Shown here: positions 13,277 to 18,839 of the stretch, one piece after another
Numbering within the stretch: the first letter of the stretch is position 1
Layout: each line of letters begins with the position of its first letter
Source of the DNA: DASSHC01 sp035693105
GTDB taxonomy: Bacteria > Chloroflexota > Chloroflexia > Thermomicrobiales > Thermomicrobiaceae
Direction: 5' to 3'
Assembly (NCBI GenBank): GCA_035693105.1
Contig: DASSHC010000074.1
Span: 1-18,839, forward strand
DNA: 18,839 nt
Made by a program: the position numbers and the translations under genes
The notes under the pieces: model-generated
What the model was told of the DNA's origin: nothing
What the model saw: only the letters and a program-made list of their open reading frames with translations
Database searches by the model: none

Positions 13277-13914
13277 GGCTTGACCGCGACGTCCTCGGTC
13301 TCGGTCGCGGCCGTCGCGCGTGCCTGCCGCGCGGCGCGCAGGCCCGCGCCGCCCGCGATCAAACCGAGCACGCCGACCACCAGCCCGCCGATGCCGAGGA
13401 GCCGCGCCGTGTCCGCCGCCTGCTGGGCGTCGTGTGCGGTCTGCTGCAGCGCCGCGGCCGAATCGGTCTTAACCGGGAAGCTGAGTGCAGCACGCGCGTT
13501 GACGTCGTCGAACGTATTCGGGCCACTGGTAAAGCGTTCGTCGACCGGCTGGCCGTCGATGGTGCCGGTGATGTGAAAGGCGTAGGTGCCGGACGCGGTG
13601 GGGATGAAATCGGCGCGGTAGGCGCCGGGCGTGCCGAAGACCGGCTCGAAAGCCAGCGGCATGGTCTGGCCGTGCGAGACGACGTCCACCTTCAGCATCT
13701 CCGCCAGACCCTCGACCGGCGTCGCGTCCGCTCCTTGTCCCTTCGTCACCGTCAGGCTGACGCCGTTCGGTTCATCCACGACCGGCGGCTCGTCGAGGAA
13801 GCCCACCACCAACGTATAAGAACCAACCGTGCGGTGCTCGTGCGCGCTCGCGCCGGCTGCCAGCGTCAAAACCGCCAGCAACGCCAGTGCCAGCGCCGTT
13901 ACCAGACGTGCCAC
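13273..13914 (-). CDS. exported, C-terminally anchored protein with His-Glu-His N-terminus
   Basis: The 213-residue protein has a signal peptide (1-24) with an ASA cleavage motif. This leaves His25-Glu26-His27 at the predicted mature N-terminus, a beta-rich ectodomain (about 30-150) of YtkA/FixH-like character, an Ala/Gln-rich linker (153-171) and a C-terminal membrane helix (172-192) with a short cytoplasmic tail. His81, Met85 and His114 are further possible ligands. Its stop codon overlaps the ATG of the CopC-CopD-cytochrome c gene, so the two are coupled and probably work together. I infer a copper-binding or copper-relay role from the context and the N-terminal His, by analogy with CopC and YcnI; the sequence does not prove it. 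The start is GTG at 13914 with GGAGG 10 bases upstream. Confidence 0.78.
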   Translation of the reverse strand: MARLVTALALALLAVLTLAAGASAHEHRTVGSYTLVVGFLDEPPVVDEPNGVSLTVTKGQGADATPVEGLAEMLKVDVVSHGQTMPLAFEPVFGTPGAYRADFIPTASGTYAFHITGTIDGQPVDERFTSGPNTFDDVNARAALSFPVKTDSAAALQQTAHDAQQAADTARLLGIGGLVVGVLGLIAGGAGLRAARQARATAATETEDVAVKP

Positions 13915-14071
13915 GATCTCTTGGCCTCCAGCTTCGTCGTGCGCCCACCGGCGGCTCGCCGCGCGACCAGCCCGGTGGGGACACAGAGCGTTCCCGGACC
14001 AAGCATGCCACGAAGCACCGGATTGGGAGCGCGATGCGGCGGGCGCCGCCGTGCTCGGGGCGGCGAAGGCA

Positions 14072-14125
14072 ATCGCTCGGGTTGCGATAGACGCACAGTG
14101 ACGGAGGATCGCCAGATAGGGCGAT
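14072..14125. promoter_or_regulatory. two inverted ATCGC/GCGAT pairs in the divergent intergenic region
   Basis: ATCGC (14072-14076) with GCGAT (14084-14088), and ATCGCC (14108-14113) with GGCGAT (14120-14125), form two inverted pairs immediately upstream of the LuxR-regulator promoter, the second touching its -35. Such paired half-sites suit a dimeric regulator. They lie in the 305-bp region 13915-14219 between divergent transcription units, which otherwise shows no gene. Confidence 0.4.
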
Positions 14126-14153
14126 TGCTATGTCAACAAATATCTGCTAGGCT
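14125..14153 (+). promoter_or_regulatory. promoter of the STAND-LuxR regulator
   Basis: TTGCTA (14125-14130), a 17-bp spacer, and TAGGCT (14148-14153) preceded by TG (extended -10). The start codon is about 67 bases further on. Confidence 0.6.
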
Positions 14154-14219
14154 GGCCGTTAGAAGCGCAGCACGCAGCCGCCGCTTCCAGGGGCGCGCGA
14201 GATTCGAGGAACAAACCAA

Positions 14220-16610
14220 ATGGACCGTCAGGCTCCCCGACCGCCTGGTGTGATACCCATCACCTCCCATCCGGCCAGCCAGCCCTACGCGTTGGAGCTC
14301 CCCGAGCCGCTGACGCACCTCTTCGGTCGCGAAGCGGATCTCGCCGGGCTGCACGACCTGCTGGCAAGCGGTGCCCGCCTGATCACGCTGACCGGACCGC
14401 CGGGCATCGGCAAGACGCGCCTGGCGCTGGAAGCGGCCCGCGCCTGGAGCGCTGCCGGTGGCCGGGATGCTCGCTTCATCTCGCTGGCCGCGATCGACGA
14501 TCCGTCGCTGGTTCTGCCCACCATCGCCCACGGCCTGGCGGTGCAGGCCAACGGCCGGGCAGCGCTACTCGACCGCATCGCGGTGGCGACGCGAGACGGG
14601 CCGCTGCTCGTGCTGGATAACTTCGAGCAGGTTACCGTCGCGGCGCTCGATGTCCTGGAACTGCTGAACCGCGCGCCGCTGCTCACACTGCTGATAACCA
14701 GCCGGGCGCGCCTGCGCCTCGGCGGCGAGCGCGAGTGGCCGGTACGGTCGCTGGCGCTGCCGCGGCCAGCCACGCCACCCTCGCTGGCCGCGCTGCGCGC
14801 GACCCCAGCGCTGGCGCTCCTGCTCGATCGAGCGCGCGCGTTGCAGCCCGACTTCGCGCTAACCGAGACCAACGCGACGGCGCTGGCCGCCATCTGTCAC
14901 CGCCTGGAGGGGATTCCGCTGGCGCTCGAGCTGGCCGCGCCCTGGCTGCGGCTCTTCTCGCCGGAGACGCTGCTGGAGCGCCTCGACCAGCGCCTCAGCT
15001 TGCTGCGCGGCGGCGCGCACGATCTGCCTCCGCGCCAGCAGGCGCTGGCCGACGCCATCGCCTGGAGCGACAACCTCCTCTCGCCCGCCGAGCGGTTGGT
15101 CTTTCATCAACTGGCGGTCTTCGTCGACGGCTGGACGCTGGAGGCCGCCGAGGCGGTCTGCGGCCGCGAGCAGCCGGCCGGTGGCGTGCTCACTGCGCTG
15201 GCAGCGCTGCTCGACAAGAGCCTGATCCTGCGTACCAGTGAACCGGAGGGAACGCCCCGCTTCGGCATGCTGGAGATGGTGCGCGACTACGCCGCCCAGG
15301 AACTGGCCGCCGCGCCCGACGCGGACGAGATCGCCCGGCGCCACGCCATGCACCTCGCCACCTTCGCGCAGGAAGCCCGGCCCCACCTCTTCGGGCCGGA
15401 CCAGCCGGCCTGGCTCGGCCGCCTGGAGCACGAGCTCGGCAACCTGCGGGCCGCGCTGCGCTGGCTGATCGACCACGGCCGGCGAGACGACGGGCTGCGC
15501 CTGGCGGCTGATCTGGAGAACTTCTGGCTGGTCCATGACCATCTGGAGGAGGGGCAGCGCTGGCTGGAGGCCGCGCTGGCGCTGAACGAGCCAGCGGCGC
15601 CCGAGAACCTCGCGCGAGCTCGCCGCGCGCTGGCGGTGCTGATGCTGCGCCGCGGCGACTACGACCGGGCACGGTCGCTCTATCAGGTGAACCTGGTCTT
15701 CGCCCGCGAGCGTGACGACCGCCGCCTGGTCGCCCAGACGCTGCTCGACCTCGGTACGCTCGACGGCATCGGCGGCGACCTGACCAGGGCGGCCGCGCAC
15801 TTCCAGGACGCCGTCGCGCTCGGCCGGCAGGTCGACGATCGCCGCACCGTGGCGCGCGCCCTCAACCAGTTGGGCGAACTGGCGCGCCACCGCGGCGACG
15901 ACGCGTCGGCCGCCGCGTTCTACGCGGAGAGCCTGGCTCTCTGGCGCGTGCTGGCCGAGCAGGAGCGCATCGCGATGGTGCTGCACAACCTCGGCCCGGT
16001 CGTGCACCGCCTCGGCGACCGCGCCCGCGCCAACGCCCTCCTGACCGAGAGCCTGGACCTGTCGTGGCAACTGCGCAACCGGCACGGAGCGGCCATCTGC
16101 CTGATCGGCATCGCCGGCGCCTGTGGCGCCGGTTGGAGCGAGTCGACACGCGCGGCGCGGCTACTCGGCGCGGCCGACGCCTTTCGCGCCTCGATCGGCG
16201 TGCAGTGGGAGCCGGTCGACCAGTCCGAGTACGACCGCAGCCTGGCGACGGTGCGAGCGCGTCTGGACGAAATCGCGTTCGACGAGGCCTACCGGCAGGG
16301 GCGAAACCTGACCCTCGCCGCCGCGGTTGAGCTGGCCCGGCGCATGCTCGACGAGGCCGCCGCCGACACACGCGCCAGCGCCGGGCGCGCTCCCGACGCG
16401 CGCCGGCCACCGGGCGGCCTGACCCGGCGCGAGTACGAGGTCATCCAGCATCTGGCGCTCGGACAGACCAACCGCGAGATCGCCGCCTCCCTCTCCATCG
16501 CCGAGAAGACCGTCGAAATGCACGTCAGCAACGCCCTCCACCGGCTTGGGCTGCGCTCGCGAACCCAACTGGCCGCCTGGCTCGCCACCCGCGGCGAGCG
16601 CCCCTCCTGA
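14220..16610 (+). CDS. STAND ATPase-TPR-LuxR transcriptional regulator
   Basis: This 796-residue signal-transducing ATPase contains an NB-ARC-like P-loop domain: FGREADLAGL (35-44), Walker A GPPGIGKT (59-66), Walker B LLVLDNFEQ (129-137), the TSR sensor (160-162) and GIPLALELAA (231-240). A helical region and TPR-like repeats (about 400-650, for example ARALNQLGELARHRGD) follow. A LuxR-type HTH closes it (734-796; LTRREYEVIQHLALGQTNREIA and KTVEMHVSNALHRLGL). Proteins of this LAL/MalT-like design sense a ligand or partner through the repeats, oligomerise with ATP and activate transcription. It starts at ATG 14220 with GAGGA about 9 bases upstream. The FAD oxidoreductase gene 197 bp downstream in the same direction is the obvious candidate target; a palindrome lies between them. 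The inducer is unknown. Confidence 0.92.
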   Translation: MDRQAPRPPGVIPITSHPASQPYALELPEPLTHLFGREADLAGLHDLLASGARLITLTGPPGIGKTRLALEAARAWSAAGGRDARFISLAAIDDPSLVLPTIAHGLAVQANGRAALLDRIAVATRDGPLLVLDNFEQVTVAALDVLELLNRAPLLTLLITSRARLRLGGEREWPVRSLALPRPATPPSLAALRATPALALLLDRARALQPDFALTETNATALAAICHRLEGIPLALELAAPWLRLFSPETLLERLDQRLSLLRGGAHDLPPRQQALADAIAWSDNLLSPAERLVFHQLAVFVDGWTLEAAEAVCGREQPAGGVLTALAALLDKSLILRTSEPEGTPRFGMLEMVRDYAAQELAAAPDADEIARRHAMHLATFAQEARPHLFGPDQPAWLGRLEHELGNLRAALRWLIDHGRRDDGLRLAADLENFWLVHDHLEEGQRWLEAALALNEPAAPENLARARRALAVLMLRRGDYDRARSLYQVNLVFARERDDRRLVAQTLLDLGTLDGIGGDLTRAAAHFQDAVALGRQVDDRRTVARALNQLGELARHRGDDASAAAFYAESLALWRVLAEQERIAMVLHNLGPVVHRLGDRARANALLTESLDLSWQLRNRHGAAICLIGIAGACGAGWSESTRAARLLGAADAFRASIGVQWEPVDQSEYDRSLATVRARLDEIAFDEAYRQGRNLTLAAAVELARRMLDEAAADTRASAGRAPDARRPPGGLTRREYEVIQHLALGQTNREIAASLSIAEKTVEMHVSNALHRLGLRSRTQLAAWLATRGERPS

Positions 16611-16656
16611 AGCCAACCACCGGGTGCACGGACAGGTCACACCGGGCCAAACCCCA

Positions 16657-16684
16657 GGAATACCGGGAGTATTACCGGGATTCC
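16657..16684. promoter_or_regulatory. palindrome with internal direct repeat upstream of the oxidoreductase
   Basis: GGAATACCGG (16657-16666) and CCGGGATTCC (16675-16684) pair at 9 of 10 positions around an 8-base spacer. TACCGGGA also occurs twice in direct orientation, 12 bp apart, inside the same segment. It lies about 50 bases after the regulator stop and 120 before the oxidoreductase start. An operator for the LuxR protein is the favoured reading; a weak terminator without a T-run is the alternative. Confidence 0.5.
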
Positions 16685-16745
16685 CCCAGTACACCTGCCG
16701 CCGCTGACTCCCTATCCTGCTTGTATCGATCGTTGTCGCGAATCG

Positions 16746-16821
16746 GGCGCTCCGCACCGGGATTCAACTCGGAGCGCGCATCACGCAACAGGGCCAGGGA
16801 GGGAATATGGCGCTCCGCACC
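16746..16821 (+). promoter_or_regulatory. possible alternative-hairpin leader over the oxidoreductase start
   Basis: The 13-mer GGCGCTCCGCACC occurs at 16746-16758 and again at 16809-16821, the second copy starting on the last base of the ATG. Between them CGGAGCGC (16770-16777) is the exact complement of GCGCTCCG in either copy. Pairing with the first copy leaves the ribosome binding site AGGGAGGG and the start free; pairing with the second encloses them. No known riboswitch class is recognised. Confidence 0.4.
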
Positions 16822-18216
16822 AATACCAGGAGTCCCGAACTCTCGCGGGAGGCCGTGCAGTCGTTGGCGCAGTCGCTGCGCGGCGCGCTGATCCAGCCCG
16901 GCGATCCCACCTACGACACGGCCCGCAAGGTCTACAACGCCATGATCGACCGCCACCCGGCGCTGATCGCCATGTGCCGAGACGTGGCGGACGTGATCCG
17001 CGGGGTCAACTTCGCCCGCGAGCACAAGCTGCTGCTGGCGATCCGCGGCGGCGGGCACAACGGGCCCGGCCTGGGCGTCTGCGACGACGGGCTGGTGCTG
17101 GACCTGTCGCAGATGAACGGCATTCGGGTGGATCCGGTGGCCCGCACAGCGCGGGTCGAAGCCGGCGCCAAGCTGGGCGACCTCGACCACGCGACACACG
17201 GCTTCGGGCTGGCCACGCCCAGCGGCATCATCTCTACCACGGGCGTCGGCGGCATCACCCTCGGCGGCGGGCTCGGCCACCTGACGCGCAAGCTCGGGCT
17301 GGCCATCGACAACCTGCTGTCGGCGGACGTGGTGCTGGCCGACGGCCGCTTCGTGACGGCCGACGCCGATCACAACGCCGATCTCTTCTGGGCCATCCGC
17401 GGCGGCGGCGGCAACTTCGGCGTCGTCACCTCGTTCCTCTTCCGGCTCCATCCAATCGACACCGTCTACGCCGGACCGATGCTCTGGCCGGCCGAGCGGG
17501 CCGCGGAGATCCTGCGCTGGTACCGCGACTTCCTGCCCGCGGCGCCCGACGACCTCGGCGGCTTCTTCGCCTTCCTGCGGGTCCCGCCGGGGCCGCCCTT
17601 CCCCGAGGACCTGCACGGCAAGAACATGTGCGGAGTCGTCTGGTGCTATACCGGCCCGCCGGCGCGGGCCGAAGAGACCTTCGCGCCGATCCGCGTCAGG
17701 TTCGGCGTTCCGGCGCTCGACTGGGTCGGGCCGCTTCCCTACCCGGCGCTCCAGAGCATGTTCGACGCGGTCTACCCGCCGGGCGACCAGTGGTACTGGA
17801 AGGCCGACTTCGTCAAGGAGCTGTCCGACGAGGCCATCGCCGAGCACGTGCGCCACGGCTCGGATCTACCGACCCTGCAATCGACGATGCACCTCTACCC
17901 GATCGACGGCGCCGCGAGTCGCGTGCCCGAAGACGCCACCCCCTGGGCCTACCGCGACGCCAGGTGGGCCGAGGTCATCGTCGGGGTCAGCCACGATCCG
18001 CAGGACCGGGATCTGATCACGCGCTGGGCGCGGTCTTACTGGGAGGCCCTACACCCTTACTCGGCCGGCGGCGCCTACATCAACTTCATGATGGACGAGG
18101 GACAGGAGCGCGTGCGCACCACCTACGGCCCCAACTACGACCGGCTGGCGGCGATCAAGGCGACCTACGACCCGGCCAACCTCTTCCGGGTCAATCAGAA
18201 CATTACGCCGCCGTAG
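16807..18216 (+). CDS. BBE-type FAD-linked oxidoreductase (PCMH fold)
   Basis: The 469-residue flavoprotein belongs to the berberine-bridge-enzyme/6-hydroxynicotine oxidase-like group. The FAD domain includes RGGGHNGPGLG (80-90), where His84 is the expected 8-alpha covalent FAD ligand, GVGGITLGGGLGHLTRKLGL (146-165), and FWAIRGGGGNFGVVTSF. The C-terminal BBE motif ends YDPANLFRVNQNITPP (454-469). The Cys that gives bicovalent flavin attachment in many family members is replaced: the segment before GVGG reads SGIISTT, so single His attachment is expected. The family oxidises alcohols, sugars or secondary metabolites with O2. No signal peptide is seen, so it is cytoplasmic. Its start codon is within a repeated 13-mer that could pair with the leader. 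It probably belongs with the upstream LuxR regulator and the downstream ABM protein. Confidence 0.92.
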   Translation: MALRTNTRSPELSREAVQSLAQSLRGALIQPGDPTYDTARKVYNAMIDRHPALIAMCRDVADVIRGVNFAREHKLLLAIRGGGHNGPGLGVCDDGLVLDLSQMNGIRVDPVARTARVEAGAKLGDLDHATHGFGLATPSGIISTTGVGGITLGGGLGHLTRKLGLAIDNLLSADVVLADGRFVTADADHNADLFWAIRGGGGNFGVVTSFLFRLHPIDTVYAGPMLWPAERAAEILRWYRDFLPAAPDDLGGFFAFLRVPPGPPFPEDLHGKNMCGVVWCYTGPPARAEETFAPIRVRFGVPALDWVGPLPYPALQSMFDAVYPPGDQWYWKADFVKELSDEAIAEHVRHGSDLPTLQSTMHLYPIDGAASRVPEDATPWAYRDARWAEVIVGVSHDPQDRDLITRWARSYWEALHPYSAGGAYINFMMDEGQERVRTTYGPNYDRLAAIKATYDPANLFRVNQNITPP

Positions 18217-18342
18217 CGACTCCGTGCCCGCGACGACGCCGGGCGGCGCATGGGCAGGGCGGCTGGGCGTGAGCGGGCACGAGCACAACGGCGTCTTCTT
18301 CGCGGCATTGGCAGCCGCGACGGCACAGAAAGGATGCGCGTG

Positions 18343-18639
18343 ATGTACGGCACGGTGGCACGGATGCAGGTCAAGCCAGGCATGCTGGAGCGCCTCACCC
18401 GGATGGCCCAGGATCAGGCGAGCGAGATCAAAGGAATGGTCTTCGGGTACACCTACCAGACTGACAGCGACCCAAACGTCTGCTATCTCGCGGTTGGCTT
18501 CGAGAGCAAGGACGCGTACGTCGCCAACGCCGAAAGCCCGGAGCAGAATCAGCGCTATCTGACGATTCGCGAGTTCCTGGCCGCGGACCCCGAGTGGCAC
18601 GACGGTCAGATCATCGAGACGGCGAAGCCGATGGGCTAG
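18343..18639 (+). CDS. small ABM-superfamily (dimeric alpha/beta barrel) protein
   Basis: This protein of about 98 residues has the layout of the antibiotic-biosynthesis-monooxygenase-like ferredoxin fold. Strand YGTVARMQVKPG (2-13) is followed by a helix (14-28), then strands KGMVFGYTYQTD (30-41) and VCYLAVGFES (46-55), a helix with KDAYVANAESPEQNQRYLTIREFL, and a final strand. Such proteins are dimers; some oxidise aromatic substrates or haem, others have no known activity. No haem ligand can be assigned. ATG at 18343 is chosen, with AAAGG 9 bases upstream. GTG at 18340 gives slightly better spacing, ATG at 18334 abuts the binding site, and the frame stays open to 18250. It lies 126 bp after the oxidoreductase in the same direction and before a strong terminator, suggesting one operon. 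Confidence 0.8.
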   Translation: MYGTVARMQVKPGMLERLTRMAQDQASEIKGMVFGYTYQTDSDPNVCYLAVGFESKDAYVANAESPEQNQRYLTIREFLAADPEWHDGQIIETAKPMG

Positions 18640-18711
18640 CCACGCCGCGACGCCTGCGCGGTCGTCGCCCTGAACGAGAGACCAGCCCCTTTTCCCACCC
18701 CCACTCCCTCC

Positions 18712-18745
18712 AACAGGCTCAGCCCCACTCTGAGCCTGTTGCTTT
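18712..18745 (+). terminator. rho-independent terminator of the regulator-oxidoreductase-ABM unit
   Basis: AACAGGCTCAG (18712-18722) and CTGAGCCTGTT (18730-18740) form a perfect 11-bp stem with a 7-base loop, followed by GCTTTT. It also lies downstream of the minus-strand gene entering from the right and may serve both directions, although the minus-strand tail lacks T residues. Confidence 0.85.
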
Positions 18746-18794
18746 TGCTCGCTCAACACAGCGATTCTCTTCCGAGCGAGCCTCAGCTGACCGC

Positions 18795-18839
18795 TTATCG
18801 CTGGAGCGTCGCCACGACCTCCAGGTGCGGGCGCAGCCA
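18795..18839 (-). CDS. C-terminal end of a truncated minus-strand gene
   Basis: The minus strand reads WLRPHLEVVATLQR followed by TAA at 18797-18795; the rest lies outside the window. The ending H-L-E-V-V-A-T-L resembles the C-terminus of TrmA/RlmD-type uracil-5 RNA methyltransferases, but 14 residues are far too few for a real assignment, and this could be chance reading. Confidence 0.35.
   Translation of the reverse strand, partial: WLRPHLEVVATLQR

Noticed and set aside
14131..14136. TTGACA on the minus strand as -35 for the copper operon
   Set aside because: No acceptable -10 at 16-18 bp spacing, and it lies about 220 bases from the operon start; the site falls in the spacer of the plus-strand LuxR promoter.
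18269..18343. 24-codon GTG ORF ending in a TGATG overlap with the ABM gene
   Set aside because: The stop-start overlap is suggestive of coupling, but there is no good ribosome binding site and no recognisable sequence; a 9-bp stem (18223-18231 with 18273-18281) in the same gap is likewise not interpretable.
1..18839. CRISPR arrays, insertion sequences or phage genes
   Set aside because: No regularly spaced identical repeats and no transposase, integrase or phage structural protein motifs were found; the only repeats are the small inverted elements listed.

Overview
The window is GC-rich bacterial chromosomal DNA with tightly packed genes, many GTG starts and short intergenic gaps. The gene content (NrtR-type regulator next to nadA, CopC/CopD fusion, large STAND-LuxR regulator beside a BBE-type flavoprotein), the dispersed hairpin repeats and the base composition would fit a Chloroflexota lineage such as Thermomicrobia. 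That assignment is inference; there is no rRNA or marker gene here to settle it. I see no transposase, integrase, phage gene or CRISPR array.

Left part (1-4280), mostly minus strand: a tRNA-Thr(GGT), a PHP-domain phosphoesterase, then an NAD-biosynthesis pair in which a catalytically degenerate Nudix regulator (NrtR-like) overlaps nadA and is read from a clear sigma70-type promoter with a small palindrome in its spacer. A decayed inverted-repeat element separates this from a class I SAM methyltransferase. That methyltransferase is preceded by a 40-codon ORF that looks like the collapsed remnant of a family 2 glycosyltransferase.

Middle (4280-10800): a plus-strand pair of overlapping genes encodes a membrane-anchored family 2 glycosyltransferase and a zinc-ribbon SAM methyltransferase, probably for surface polysaccharide or lipid-linked sugar. 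An 84-bp near-perfect inverted repeat separates it from a convergent gene for a free-standing PolX-type helix-hairpin-helix domain. A tRNA-Glu(CTC) with its own promoter and terminator follows, then a mosaic of small hairpin repeats. Minus-strand genes come next: a non-secreted gamma-glutamyltransferase-like Ntn hydrolase, a DinB-fold protein, a TerC-family membrane protein and an 86-residue membrane protein. Several of these transcription units share a GGTANACT-type -10 box without an obvious -35.

Right part (10800-18839): a two-gene minus-strand operon encodes secreted/membrane copper-handling proteins. One is a 744-residue fusion of CopC, CopD, an Ig-like domain and a C-terminal cytochrome c. 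The other, translationally coupled by a 4-bp overlap, is a tail-anchored exported protein whose predicted mature N-terminus is His-Glu-His. Divergently, a 796-residue STAND ATPase-TPR-LuxR regulator precedes a BBE-type FAD oxidoreductase and an ABM-fold monooxygenase-like protein, closed by a strong terminator. The leader between regulator and oxidoreductase holds a palindrome with internal direct repeats, plus a three-segment arrangement that could form mutually exclusive hairpins around the oxidoreductase start codon. The last 45 bases are the C-terminal end of another minus-strand gene.

The most distinctive candidates are the CopC-CopD-cytochrome c fusion with its His-Glu-His partner, and the regulator-flavoprotein-ABM cassette with its leader. 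Neither can be called new without database searches.
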